NCBI GenBank assembly: GCA_036733285.1 | Contig: DAINAU010000041.1 | Coordinates: forward strand, 1-27,618 | DNA: 27,618 nucleotides | Direction of reading: 5' to 3' | DNA from: JAGOBX01 sp036733285 | GTDB lineage: Bacteria; JAGOBX01 | Shown here: in pieces, positions 7,547 through 15,639 of the stretch | How the letters are laid out: every line of letters begins with the position of its first letter | Numbering within the stretch: the stretch's first letter is position 1 | Made by a program: the position numbers and the translations under genes | Notes under the pieces: generated by a model | Database searches by the model: none | The model's input: the letters and a program-made list of their open reading frames with translations, nothing else | What the model was told of the DNA's origin: nothing

Positions 7547-9121
7547 TTAACTATATCTCAACACAAGCATGGTTATATCGTCCGCCTGATCCGCGCCGTC
7601 CGCAAATTTTAGAATATCGTTCATTACGTCGGGACAAACGGTTTTAATATCCCGCAATGAAATATTATCAAGCGTATTCTGCAATCGCGGTTCGGAATAT
7701 AATTCGAGCGGAGGATTAACAGCTTCAGTTACTCCGTCGGTGTATAAATATAAAGTGTCGCCGGAGTTTAATTTTATTTTTTCGTTTTTAAATTCATATC
7801 CTTCCCAGACGCCGAGAGCCACGCATTTGGTTTCGTTTTTTAGATATTCGGCTTTTTTGTCTTTTCTGATTATCAGCGGAGGATTGTGTCCCGCGCTCGA
7901 GTAATTTATTTCGCCCGTAGGTATGTGAAGCACTCCGCAGAACAGCGTGCAGAACATTGCGTTATCATTGTCTTTGCTTAATTCGTTGTTTGCTTCTTCT
8001 AAAATTTTCGCAGGCATTATCGAGGTCATCGCAGTCGCTTTTATCAATGTTTTTGTTACGGCCATAAATAACGCGGCAGGAACTCCTTTGCCAGAAACGT
8101 CGCCAATAACAAAACAATAATAATCATCGTCGATGAAAAAGAAATCGTATAAATCGCCGCCGACTTCTTTTGCTGGCTGCATAAACGCTGTTAATTCAAA
8201 TTCTTTTCTGTCCGGAAAATTTTTCGGCAATATCGACATTTGTATGCTGTGCGCGACTTTTAATTCGCTTTGAATTCTTTCTTTTGAAGCGGTAGTTTCC
8301 CGTAAATCCACGATATATTTTTGAAGAGCGTTCTGCATCGTTAAAAACGCTCCGGATAATACTCCGACCTCGTCTTTAAATCTTGAAGAAAAATTATTTA
8401 GATAGTTTTGAGAATTTTCGGATAATTTAAAATCGTTTGTAACAAGTTCGTTTGTATATACTGTTAATTGATTAAGCGGTTTTGATAATCTTGAAATAAG
8501 TATGTAGGCGACCGCGAGAGCGGCTATGAAAATAGCGCATCCGATTAACAGAAATCTGTTTCTAATTTCGGCAAGGCGGTTTTTAACGTATCCTATCGCG
8601 AAATCCGCTCCTATTACGTATTCTTTTCCGGACATAGTTTTACGAGGAATAAATACCGAGCGGACTGCGCCGTTTATATCTTCGTATTGCTCATATTCAA
8701 TTTTATGACTTAACAACGGTTTCATAACAACCGCCGTATCGTCGGTAAATTCATAAAAAAAAGGTTCTATCTCTCCGGTTTTTATCTGTTCATCGGAAAA
8801 AATAAGAGAAGTGAAAAATATTCTTCCTTCTTTTTGAACATAAGTATATAAATAAAGAGCGTTAATGTTTTTAGCGAAGTTTGTTAATGAATAAGATTTT
8901 TCTTTATATTCCGAATCGGTTATAGAAGAAGAATCCTCGATTTTATCGTGATACGCGTCTCCCACAAAATTAAGCATTCCGTAAGCTGTAGTCCTCAATA
9001 CCTCGTCGATTCTGTCGTATTCCGCCGTTTTTGCAAGATTATAACTGTATTGCGTGTAAATTGCAACGCTAACGGATAAAATTATAAAAATTAATATAAC
9101 AAATTTTTGTTTGATATTCAT
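7547..9121 (-). CDS. Membrane sensor PP2C-type (SpoIIE/RsbU-like) phosphatase with HAMP domain
   Basis: The 524-residue protein has a first membrane helix (about 7-24), a periplasmic sensor-like segment (about 25-188), a second helix (189-210) and a HAMP linker (about 211-265). A short coiled segment is followed by a SpoIIE/PP2C phosphatase domain (about 300-524). The phosphatase motifs are clear: SIQMSILP, GGDLYD (321-326), GDVSGKGVPAALFM (340-353), AGHNPP (410-415), YTDGVTEA (460-467) and a final ADQADDITMLVLR. The Asp residues that hold the metals are present. Such proteins dephosphorylate an anti-anti-sigma (STAS) protein in partner-switching pathways in response to an outside signal. No STAS gene is in the window. 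The gene is the first of the minus-strand run, with an AAGGAGA site (9131-9137) ahead of the ATG, and it could tie heptose/glycan gene expression to envelope signalling. Confidence 0.88.
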   Translation of the reverse strand: MNIKQKFVILIFIILSVSVAIYTQYSYNLAKTAEYDRIDEVLRTTAYGMLNFVGDAYHDKIEDSSSITDSEYKEKSYSLTNFAKNINALYLYTYVQKEGRIFFTSLIFSDEQIKTGEIEPFFYEFTDDTAVVMKPLLSHKIEYEQYEDINGAVRSVFIPRKTMSGKEYVIGADFAIGYVKNRLAEIRNRFLLIGCAIFIAALAVAYILISRLSKPLNQLTVYTNELVTNDFKLSENSQNYLNNFSSRFKDEVGVLSGAFLTMQNALQKYIVDLRETTASKERIQSELKVAHSIQMSILPKNFPDRKEFELTAFMQPAKEVGGDLYDFFFIDDDYYCFVIGDVSGKGVPAALFMAVTKTLIKATAMTSIMPAKILEEANNELSKDNDNAMFCTLFCGVLHIPTGEINYSSAGHNPPLIIRKDKKAEYLKNETKCVALGVWEGYEFKNEKIKLNSGDTLYLYTDGVTEAVNPPLELYSEPRLQNTLDNISLRDIKTVCPDVMNDILKFADGADQADDITMLVLRYS

Positions 9122-9201
9122 TTAAATATTTCTCCTTAAATTTTGTTCGCTATTCAGCCATATGCTAAATATTCCTGAACAGCGCCTAAATTTGTTATTA
9201 T

Positions 9202-9227
9202 ACTATAATATTAAATTCAGATGTCAA
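9202..9227 (-). promoter_or_regulatory. Candidate sigma-70 promoter for the phosphatase-heptose run
   Basis: On the minus strand TTGACA lies at 9227-9222. A TAGTAT hexamer at 9205-9200 gives 16-base spacing and TATAAT at 9202-9197 gives 19. It is about 80 bases upstream of the phosphatase start codon, in the divergent intergenic region. Confidence 0.45.
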
Positions 9228-9237
9228 GAAAATTTTG

Positions 9238-9265
9238 TTGACAATAAGCCGAATATAAATATAAT
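9238..9265 (+). promoter_or_regulatory. Near-consensus sigma-70 promoter for the DUF2156 gene
   Basis: TTGACA (9238-9243) and TATAAT (9260-9265) are both perfect consensus hexamers separated by 16 bases. The start of transcription would fall near 9272, so the coding sequence cannot begin at the earlier in-frame ATG at 9162. This supports the ATG at 9300. Confidence 0.65.
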
Positions 9266-9299
9266 TTACTTTTTTTATACGGAATTTTTTTATAAAAAA

Positions 9300-10211
9300 A
9301 TGAATGGTTTAAACGGACTTATTTTTAAAAAAATCGTCTTGGAAGATAAAGATTTTCTCAATTCTTTTTTGAAACCTTATAATTTCAAAACCCACGAATT
9401 TTGTTTCACAAATCTTTATATTTGGAGAGATTTCTGCGATATTGAATATGCGGTTTATAAAAATTGTTTGATAATAAAAAAACTAGACGCGCTAAATCTT
9501 GAACCTCATTTTATGCAGCCAATAAATTTTGATATATCCGATTTCAGAGAAATTATCGATTTACTTGCAGGTTTAACAAAAAAATTTGAAATGAAATATA
9601 TATTCAGAGATGCAGAAGAAGATTTTGCAATGAAACTGGAAGAATTTTTTCCGGGAAAGTTTTTAATTAAATTAGACAGAGATAATTCAGATTATATTTA
9701 TGAAAAACAAAATTTCATCGACTTTTCAAATAAAAAATTGAAACCTAAACGAAGACAGTTTAATCAGTTTGTTAAAACATATGATTTTCAATTTTCGGAA
9801 ATTAACCGTTCTATTACCGGAGATTGTATAGCTTTTATTGAAAATGAAATTAATTCGAATATTTTAGGCGATTTGACTCGCTATGAAATGAATGCCAATA
9901 TCGATTTGTTTTTAAATTTTGAAAAACTTGATTTATTCGGAGTTTCAGTTTATGCGAACGGAAAAATCGCGGGTTATATAGTTGGCGAAAGATTAAACCG
10001 GTCTACCGGACTTATGCATATTGCAAAAGCCGATAAAATATATAAAGGAATATTCGCTTTTTTAAAACATAAGTTTGCGTCTTCCATGGAATTAAATGAT
10101 GCTGAATTTATTAATGATGAACAGGATTTGGGAATCGAATCGTTAAGAATTGCAAAAAAAATGTATTGTCCTGTAAAATTAGAACCCAAATACATCATAA
10201 CTTTAAAATAA
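9300..10211 (+). CDS. DUF2156-family protein (phosphatidylglycerol lysyltransferase C-domain-like)
   Basis: I start the gene at the ATG at 9300 (MNGLNGLIFKK..), giving 303 residues. An upstream in-frame ATG at 9162 precedes a perfect promoter and encodes low-complexity residues unlike the family. The N-terminus reads FKKIVLEDKDFLNSFLKPY..HEFCFTNLYIWRDF, the characteristic opening of DUF2156. A basic KKLKPKRRQFNQF stretch and IAGYIVGERLNRSTGLMHIAKAD (GNAT-like core) follow, and near the end FINDEQDLGIESLRIAKKMYCP. The N-D-E-Q-D-x-G motif and the ending are typical. The fold is a double GNAT acyltransferase, as in the C-terminal domain of MprF, but stand-alone members are mostly uncharacterised and the substrate cannot be told. 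The next gene starts 33 bases downstream, probably the same transcript. Confidence 0.8.
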   Translation: MNGLNGLIFKKIVLEDKDFLNSFLKPYNFKTHEFCFTNLYIWRDFCDIEYAVYKNCLIIKKLDALNLEPHFMQPINFDISDFREIIDLLAGLTKKFEMKYIFRDAEEDFAMKLEEFFPGKFLIKLDRDNSDYIYEKQNFIDFSNKKLKPKRRQFNQFVKTYDFQFSEINRSITGDCIAFIENEINSNILGDLTRYEMNANIDLFLNFEKLDLFGVSVYANGKIAGYIVGERLNRSTGLMHIAKADKIYKGIFAFLKHKFASSMELNDAEFINDEQDLGIESLRIAKKMYCPVKLEPKYIITLK

Positions 10212-10244
10212 GAATAAAATTTCCACATAAACCGGACCAAAAAA

Positions 10245-13200
10245 ATGAAAACAAAAATTTTAAAAATTATAAAAGCGGTTCTTGCCTTGATGGAAATAAG
10301 AAAAGAAGAAGCAAATAAAGTTTTTCTGCTTCTATGCCTTTGTATTCCAATGGGAATAACGATGGTTCTCGCTTTCAGTATAACCAATTCAATATTCAAC
10401 GTCGTAGTGGGTCCGGCGTCTTTGCCTTATATGTTTCTTGGCATAGGACTGCTTCAATTGCCGTTCCTTTTGGGATTAAATAATTTTGTGAACAGAAAAA
10501 ATATTTATCTTTCGACTAAACGGGCTCTGTTTTTTTCAATAATCATAATCGCGGTTAATTGGTTTCTTTTTTTAAAAACCGGTATAAACGGCGGACAAAC
10601 GCAGGTATTTTATAAAATTTTAACGAGTTATATTTTTATTTCCACGTTTCTTTCAGTATATATTGTGAATTTTCTGATATGGATAATAGCGTCGGAAATG
10701 TTCACTATCAGAGAAAGCAAACGATTGCTTGTTCATTTGTCCGGCGGTTATTATATCGGAGTTATATCCGGCGGTCTTGCTTTAACGGCTGCCGTCCGTT
10801 ATTTTAAAGTTATGCATATTTATGTTACAGCGGTTTTATTTTTAGGAGCCGCGTTATATCTTCTGAATTTAATTCAAAAAAAATACGCTAAATCTCTCGA
10901 TTCCGGAAACGAAGACGACGCCCGCGAAAAAATCACTATTTCTGAAAATTACAAATACTTGAAAGATTCGCGGTATTCTAAACTCGTAATAACTATGTTT
11001 ATTATGTTTAATTTGCTACGCTGTTTTTTCTTGTTTCAGTTTAACATAGCTGCGGAATATAATTTTCCGGACACGGAAAAACTAACTCAATATTTCGGAT
11101 TTTACGAATCTTTAAACGCGGCGGCTTCAATTATTCTGACGTTTTTTTTGATTAATAAAATCATTCTTTTTTTAGGCGTATGGAATACTATGATTTTTAC
11201 GGCGTTTGGATTTGCCGCGACTTTTTTCATTGTCTTAACCAAAGACGTTAATATATATGTTTTATCAATCGGAGCTTTAATAAACGAGAGCATCTATTAT
11301 CTCGTAATGCCGCCGCTTCATACCCTTGTTTTTAAACCTGTGGATATGAAAATCAGAACCGCTATAATGTCAATTTCAAATTTGGTTAGCGAATCGCTCG
11401 GCAATATTTTAAGTTTTGTTTTCGGATTGTTTATAGCTTGGGAAGTTCTTGATTTTTTCGGGTTTTCAGCGTTTTCAATTTTAATTTCTCTTGTTATCTG
11501 CGGTATTTTGATTTATTCGAAAAAAGAATATATAAAAATTTTGTCTGAAGCTATTAAATCAAAAAATTCCGATATTCTCGAACATTCCAGCGAATTATTC
11601 GGGAAACTTCAATCTTCGATGAACGAATCGTTTATAACGGAAATTCTTCAGTCTAATGACCCGGACGTAATTAAGATTTCGCTTCAATTTCTCCAGAATA
11701 TGAAAAGCTCGACTATTGTAAAATATATTTCTCCTTTGCTTGATTCAAACGACGCCGAGACAAGAGCCCTTGCGGTATTGACGCTCGGAAATCTTGAAAA
11801 AGTTAACGGCGATATAATTGGAAAAATAAGCGGATTACTGAACGATTCAAATTATAAAGTTAAAATTAATTCGATTAAAGCGTTAAACAAACTCGGTTGC
11901 TATCAATTTAATGAAAAATCCGAATCGCTTCTTGAATATATGCTTGATTCGGATTCTATTGAACGAAAAATTCAAGCCGTTGAAACTATAGGAATTTTAA
12001 AATTTAAAAAATTTAACAAAATTATTTTGTCGTTTATTAACAACGATAACTTTTTTATTAGAATTGCGGCAATTAAAACTACGGCTGAACTTTACGGGTC
12101 GTTGCCGGAGAATTCGGAAGAAGAAGCGCTTGCGCTTTTAGTCGAACAACTAACTGAAATTGACGATTCAATAAGAAACGCGGCGGTAGATTCTTTGGAG
12201 ATTGTCGCGAAAAACAACGTTGAAATATTCGGAAAAATGCTCGCTTCAAAAAATCTTTTCGAGTGGGAAGCGTCCGTTGAATTAATTGCGAGATGGGATT
12301 TCGCGGCAAATTACGATTTCGCGGTTTCCAGCGCGTTAATTCACATTAAAGAAATATTTGAAAATATGATTTCGATTCGCGAACTAAAAAAAATACCGTT
12401 CACAGACGCGGTCGAACCGCTCGTAAATAAACTTGAAAATAACAATCAAATTATTATGAGGGTCGTATTTAGAATTTTTGTTATTAAAAACGACGCCGCT
12501 TTGATTAATTCGATTAAAACTCAGTTATATAATCCAGATAAAAATATTAGAATGAACGCTATTGAAGCCCTTGAAAATATCGGCGAATCCAAAATAGTTA
12601 AAGCCCTTATTCCTTTGTTTGAATTTGCCGAAAAAACTGAAATAATCGAAGCTGCAAAAAAACTATGGAAGCTTGAAGACGTTAAATACCAGAAAACGCT
12701 TGTAAGTTTATTATATGACAACGATTCTTGGGTCAGAGCTTGTAGCGCTTATATTATGGGCGAATTGAGTTCGGCTGATTTTGAACAGCCGCTAACGTCG
12801 TATCTTAACGATTATAATAAAAAATTGATTGAACTTAGTTCAAATGAATCTAAAAAAATTCAAATGCAAAAATTGACGACGGAAAATTCTTTGGTTTGTG
12901 AAAACGTTAAAATAGCTTTGAATAATATTGAGATGCTGAAAAAATTGCTGTTTGAGGAGGATTTTATTATGCCGGAAAAATCTGAAGCCATTCCATTAAT
13001 GGAAAAAATTATTTTCTTAAAAAAAATGCCTTTGTTTTCTCAGCTTGAAGCGGAACAACTTACTGCCGTCGCAAATTTGATTGAAGAAAAAAATTACCCT
13101 GAAAATACCGAAATTTGCAAAGAAAACACCTTGTCTGAAGATTTTTTTATTGTAGTTAACGGCGAACTGATAAAAGAAATCAAATCGAAAAATTCGGTTA

Positions 13201-13412
13201 TAGAAGTAATAAAAAATTATTCTTATTTCGGCGAGTTATCTATCCTCGACGATAAATTTATGCCTTATTCTGTGACGGCGTCAACTGCGGTCAAACTTTT
13301 TAAAATCCAAAAAAGGGATTTTCTGTATTTGATTGAAAAAAACAGTTCAATCGGATTTGCTTTATTGCGGCAAATGTGTTCGGCTGTAAGAATTTGCAAT
13401 TCCGCGGTTTAA
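10245..13412 (+). CDS. Nucleotide-transporter-like (MFS/NTT) membrane domain fused to HEAT repeats and a cyclic-nucleotide-binding-like domain
   Basis: This 1055-residue protein has three parts. Residues about 25-445 form about twelve membrane helices with the pattern of the ATP/ADP antiporter (NTT) or related MFS proteins, for example KVFLLLCLCIPMGITMVLAF and VSESLGNILSFVFGLFIAW. Residues about 450-900 are tandem HEAT-like helical repeats (TRALAVLTLGNLE, RKIQAVETIGILK, IRMNAIEALENIGE). Residues about 930-1050 are a CAP-family cyclic-nucleotide-binding-like domain (PLFSQLEAEQLTAV, FFIVVNGELIKEI, YFGELSILDD). In that domain the phosphate-binding cassette keeps F-G-E but lacks the usual Arg (FMPYSVTAS instead of R-x-A-x-V), so ligand binding is doubtful. 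Transport activity is also unproven; the membrane part may be a scaffold. It follows the DUF2156 gene by 33 bases. Confidence 0.82.
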   Translation: MKTKILKIIKAVLALMEIRKEEANKVFLLLCLCIPMGITMVLAFSITNSIFNVVVGPASLPYMFLGIGLLQLPFLLGLNNFVNRKNIYLSTKRALFFSIIIIAVNWFLFLKTGINGGQTQVFYKILTSYIFISTFLSVYIVNFLIWIIASEMFTIRESKRLLVHLSGGYYIGVISGGLALTAAVRYFKVMHIYVTAVLFLGAALYLLNLIQKKYAKSLDSGNEDDAREKITISENYKYLKDSRYSKLVITMFIMFNLLRCFFLFQFNIAAEYNFPDTEKLTQYFGFYESLNAAASIILTFFLINKIILFLGVWNTMIFTAFGFAATFFIVLTKDVNIYVLSIGALINESIYYLVMPPLHTLVFKPVDMKIRTAIMSISNLVSESLGNILSFVFGLFIAWEVLDFFGFSAFSILISLVICGILIYSKKEYIKILSEAIKSKNSDILEHSSELFGKLQSSMNESFITEILQSNDPDVIKISLQFLQNMKSSTIVKYISPLLDSNDAETRALAVLTLGNLEKVNGDIIGKISGLLNDSNYKVKINSIKALNKLGCYQFNEKSESLLEYMLDSDSIERKIQAVETIGILKFKKFNKIILSFINNDNFFIRIAAIKTTAELYGSLPENSEEEALALLVEQLTEIDDSIRNAAVDSLEIVAKNNVEIFGKMLASKNLFEWEASVELIARWDFAANYDFAVSSALIHIKEIFENMISIRELKKIPFTDAVEPLVNKLENNNQIIMRVVFRIFVIKNDAALINSIKTQLYNPDKNIRMNAIEALENIGESKIVKALIPLFEFAEKTEIIEAAKKLWKLEDVKYQKTLVSLLYDNDSWVRACSAYIMGELSSADFEQPLTSYLNDYNKKLIELSSNESKKIQMQKLTTENSLVCENVKIALNNIEMLKKLLFEEDFIMPEKSEAIPLMEKIIFLKKMPLFSQLEAEQLTAVANLIEEKNYPENTEICKENTLSEDFFIVVNGELIKEIKSKNSVIEVIKNYSYFGELSILDDKFMPYSVTASTAVKLFKIQKRDFLYLIEKNSSIGFALLRQMCSAVRICNSAV

Positions 13413-13470
13413 AAAATTGAAACTTTTGATTGCTTCCGGTTACTTATTTAATTGTTTCTAATTGTTAATT

Positions 13471-13570
13471 TAGAATCTTATCAATAAATTTCTTGCATTT
13501 ATGGCAAGAATATTTTTTGAAGCGCTTTGAAACCTATTAAATTAAAGTGTCTTATTAAGGCGCAATTTTT
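13471..13570. repeat. Dispersed ~100-bp intergenic element, copy A
   Basis: This stretch matches 27470-27570 in the same orientation over about 100 bases with one indel and roughly 15-20 scattered differences. The most conserved parts are TTATCAATAAATTT, GCTTTGAAAC and GTGTCTTATTAAGGCGCAAT. In copy A TTCTTGC and GCAAGAA can form a small stem (about 13490-13510). It ends about 28 bases before the SnoaL-like gene, so it could be a promoter, a 5' leader or a small RNA. Confidence 0.7.
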
Positions 13571-13598
13571 TAATCTTTAACTTAGGAGTGCGCAAAAG

Positions 13599-14027
13599 AT
13601 GAATGATTTGAAAATTCAAAATGAAATTAAAGACGTTTTAAAATCAATGTTTAACGCTTATTCGGCTAAAAATATTGAAAAAGGCGTTGAATGCGTTGAT
13701 GAAAATGTTTTTATGTTTGGTTCGGGCAAAGATGAAATCGCAAAAAATATTAAAGAATTAAAGAAAGGTTTGAGCCGGGATTTTTCTCAGGCGGACAAAC
13801 TAAAGTGTTCAATAAAATATTTGCGGATATGGAATAATACAAGCGCCGCCTGCGTTTCCGGATATGTTACTTATTCCATTTCAACCGGCAATGAAAAAAA
13901 TGTTTTTAATTACAGATATACTTGCGTTTTGGAAAAGAAAAATAAAAAATGGAAAATAGTGTCTTCTCATATGTCCGAACCGTCAGCCAATCAGGAAGCG
14001 GGAAAATCGTATGCGAAAGCGAAATGA
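13599..14027 (+). CDS. SnoaL/DUF4440-like (NTF2-fold) protein
   Basis: The 142-residue protein has no signal peptide or membrane segment. It reads like the NTF2-like SnoaL_3/DUF4440 group: an N-terminal helix pair (EIKDVLKSMFNAYSAKNIEKGVECVD), ENVFMFGSGKDEI, then alternating strands with TSAACVSGYVTYSI, YRYTCVLEKKNKKWKIVSSHMS. The last W-K-I-V-x-x-H-x-S is the usual closing strand of the fold. Members are small ligand-binding proteins or enzymes with varied roles, and no catalytic residues can be assigned with confidence here. The start is set by AGGAG at 13584-13588, ten bases before the ATG. It begins a short group with the lipoprotein gene 62 bases downstream, and copy A of a dispersed repeat lies just upstream. 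Confidence 0.7.
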   Translation: MNDLKIQNEIKDVLKSMFNAYSAKNIEKGVECVDENVFMFGSGKDEIAKNIKELKKGLSRDFSQADKLKCSIKYLRIWNNTSAACVSGYVTYSISTGNEKNVFNYRYTCVLEKKNKKWKIVSSHMSEPSANQEAGKSYAKAK

Positions 14028-14089
14028 ATTTTATAGATTAAAAAAAATTAAAACATAGTTGTTTTTCCGAAATCGAAAAAGGTAAACTG

Positions 14090-14842
14090 ATGAAAAAATT
14101 AACATTTAAAATATTAACAAAATTTTTTTTTTTAACATTTGTTGTCGCGTTAGCTTTTTCAGCATGCGGAGACAGTCAAAATAATGATATTTCTCCTGCG
14201 CCGGATTATTTAACGCAATATGCGAGCGCAATTGAAGACGCAAAAATAGCGGAAACTGACGAAATCTGCTCGTCGCTTGTTAAAATTTCTTTAGACAACG
14301 ATAGTTTGCAACGGACTACGTTTTATGGCGATTCTTATGTTCTTACTTTTACTTGGACTCAATATAATTCTTATTGCGGTCATGAAAATGAAACTATGGC
14401 TCTGGTTTGGGGAAAAACTTGGGTAAGCATACCGTATGAAATGAAACAATTTATCGCCGATAATCATATTGATACTTCGCAAAAAACATTACGATATGAA
14501 CAACTGTTAGGGCTTCCTTATAATTCAGGAAAAAAATGGTTTGTTGAAATGTGGGTGAAACCTGCGGATTTATTCAGACCAAGCCCGGACAGCGAGATTT
14601 GCGACTGCAAAGCTGAAATTGATTTTTCAAATGATACGCCGCCTTCTTATCAATATGTTCAATGGTTTGTTGAAAACAAAATATCGTCTTATTACGGTCA
14701 AAACAAATTTCCTTGGACGCGGCTCGGTTATACTTACGATTGGGGAAATAATAATTCCGAGATTGGGTTAAGCGAATTTGTCATAGAAAAGAATGCGGTT
14801 GTTATAATTAAATCAGTTGCCGCAACGCTTGATTACCGTTAA
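14090..14842 (+). CDS. Uncharacterised lipoprotein, cysteine-bearing
   Basis: The 250-residue protein starts with a lipoprotein signal peptide: basic MKKLTFK, a hydrophobic core and the lipobox FSAC, predicting acylation of Cys26. The mature part has WGKTWVSIPYEM, a RYEQLLGLPYNSGKKWFVEM stretch and a WVKPADLFRPSPDSEICDC segment. The last pattern recurs in hypothetical proteins of several anaerobes as far as I recall, without a known function. Several further Cys residues could pair in the periplasm. There is an AAGG-type ribosome site about ten bases upstream. It probably shares a transcript with the SnoaL-like gene. I do not assign a function. Confidence 0.7.
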   Translation: MKKLTFKILTKFFFLTFVVALAFSACGDSQNNDISPAPDYLTQYASAIEDAKIAETDEICSSLVKISLDNDSLQRTTFYGDSYVLTFTWTQYNSYCGHENETMALVWGKTWVSIPYEMKQFIADNHIDTSQKTLRYEQLLGLPYNSGKKWFVEMWVKPADLFRPSPDSEICDCKAEIDFSNDTPPSYQYVQWFVENKISSYYGQNKFPWTRLGYTYDWGNNNSEIGLSEFVIEKNAVVIIKSVAATLDYR

Positions 14843-14980
14843 TCAGATTTTTTAGTTTTTTTTATACAACCGCGAATCGAACGAATTAAATCTAAATTAA
14901 ATTGAACTCTTTTTATATTATTGTTACATATTTATAAGTATTAAATAACGGGATTGTAGAAAATTTAATTGTGTTTTTTG

Positions 14981-15124
14981 GTTACTATTCAGCTTGTATA
15001 TACAAAAAACAGTAAAAAATGCTGTGGCAAAGCATTTTTAAACGTATCAAAGAGCGGAACTGAAGTTCATTTAATACATTTCTGATGCATTTTTTACTGT
15101 TTAAAAAAGTAGCTGAATAGTAAC
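14981..15124. mobile_element. MITE-like 144-bp element with 14-bp perfect terminal inverted repeats
   Basis: The ends GTTACTATTCAGCT (14981-14994) and AGCTGAATAGTAAC (15111-15124) are exact reverse complements. Inside, AACAGTAAAAAATGC pairs with GCATTTTTTACTGTT near the other end, and the same left sequence can alternatively pair locally with GCATTTTT. There is no coding capacity. TTTTTTG occurs on both sides (14974-14980 and 15129-15135), but this is low-complexity and not a firm target duplication. A related copy lies at 26818-26882, where 36 bases including the flank match the right end here. Confidence 0.65.
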
Positions 15125-15290
15125 ACAATTTTTTGCTTTAACAATACGGGGGAGGAACGGGCGCAGTCCAAAGAAATGGAAATTCTAAAAAAAATAATTC
15201 AACAATTTATTAGGCAATGGAAGCAAAACATCGGACAAAAACAGTTTAACTGTAATTATGAATTTTTAATTAAAAATATTAAATAACCGC

Positions 15291-15385
15291 ATCCGTTAAA
15301 TCAGTTTAATCTATGTTACATCTGTGTTAAGATGTTTTTTAACGCTGATTGATTACAGATTTAACAGATTTACACAGATTTTTTA
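15291..15385. repeat. Dispersed intergenic repeat (GCATCCGTTAAATC / ACAGATTTAACAGATT type)
   Basis: This stretch contains GCATCCGTTAAATC, a CTGTGTTAAGATG..TTAACGCTGAT partial dyad and ACAGATTTAACAGATTTACA. A related unit is at about 23124-23240, which also begins GCATCCGTTAAATC, has a stem of ATCAGTGTTAA type and AACAGATTGAACAGATT. The two share order but differ in detail. Confidence 0.5.
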
Positions 15386-15448
15386 TTTTTTATTATTTTG
15401 TTAATTATTGTTTGGGGTTGGCTTTTTCTATTTTCGTGAACTCGACCC

Positions 15449-15455
15449 GGGAGGA
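15449..15455 (+). promoter_or_regulatory. Strong ribosome binding site deciding the precursor-peptide start
   Basis: GGGAGGA lies 3-4 bases before the ATG at 15459. It sets the start at 15459 and not at the upstream in-frame ATG at 15408, whose extra residues are not peptide-leader-like. Confidence 0.7.
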
Positions 15456-15458
15456 ACT

Positions 15459-15632
15459 ATGAAAACACAAAAAACTAAAAATAACGCTACTAAAAAAAAA
15501 TCTAACGCGTCAAAACAAAAACAAAACTCGGAATTGACGCCGGAGGAATTAAAATTAATTGCCGGCGGATTGTCAACTGATCCCACCGAAGACGAACCTT
15601 TTTTACCGGGAATGTATAAAATCCTGCACTAA
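15459..15632 (+). CDS. RiPP-like precursor peptide with double-glycine leader
   Basis: The 57-residue product has a strongly basic, Asn/Lys-rich N-terminus (residues 1-23) and then SELTPEELKLIAGG, with the Gly-Gly at 36-37. E-L-T-x-E-E-L-x-x-I-x-G-G is the classic recognition and cleavage end of double-glycine leaders used by bacteriocin-type and other RiPP precursors. The predicted 20-residue core (LSTDPTEDEPFL.. ending ..YKILH) is acidic, with one Ser and two Thr, two internal Pro and no Cys, so it is not a lanthipeptide by usual chemistry. The gene has an excellent ribosome site and is followed after 7 bases by the kinase-like gene. No double-glycine peptidase or exporter is in the window. 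That the peptide is modified, and by whom, is inference. Confidence 0.7.
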   Translation: MKTQKTKNNATKKKSNASKQKQNSELTPEELKLIAGGLSTDPTEDEPFLPGMYKILH

Positions 15633-15639
15633 TAATTTT

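Larger units (their letters stand above)
14843..15458. other. Gene-poor spacer before the peptide operon
   Basis: I see no convincing gene in these 616 bases. They hold an AACCGCGAATCGAACGAATT-like sequence near 14869 (related to AACCACGAATTGAACGAAT near 23393), the MITE-like element at 14981-15124 and a GCATCCGTTAAATC repeat at about 15291-15385. A 36-codon open frame at 15176-15286 has a GGAGG 20 bases ahead, too far to persuade. The strong ribosome site for the peptide gene closes the stretch. Confidence 0.6.

Noticed and set aside
9162..9299. N-terminal extension of the DUF2156 gene from the ATG at 9162
   Set aside because: A perfect TTGACA-N16-TATAAT promoter lies inside it and the encoded residues are low-complexity and unlike the family.
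14974..15135. TTTTTTG pair as target-site duplication of the 14981 element
   Set aside because: One copy is four bases away from the element end and the sequence is low-complexity.
15176..15286. 36-codon open frame (MEILKKIIQQFIRQWKQNIG..) as a second peptide gene
   Set aside because: The only Shine-Dalgarno-like sequence is about 20 bases upstream and the product has no double-glycine motif.
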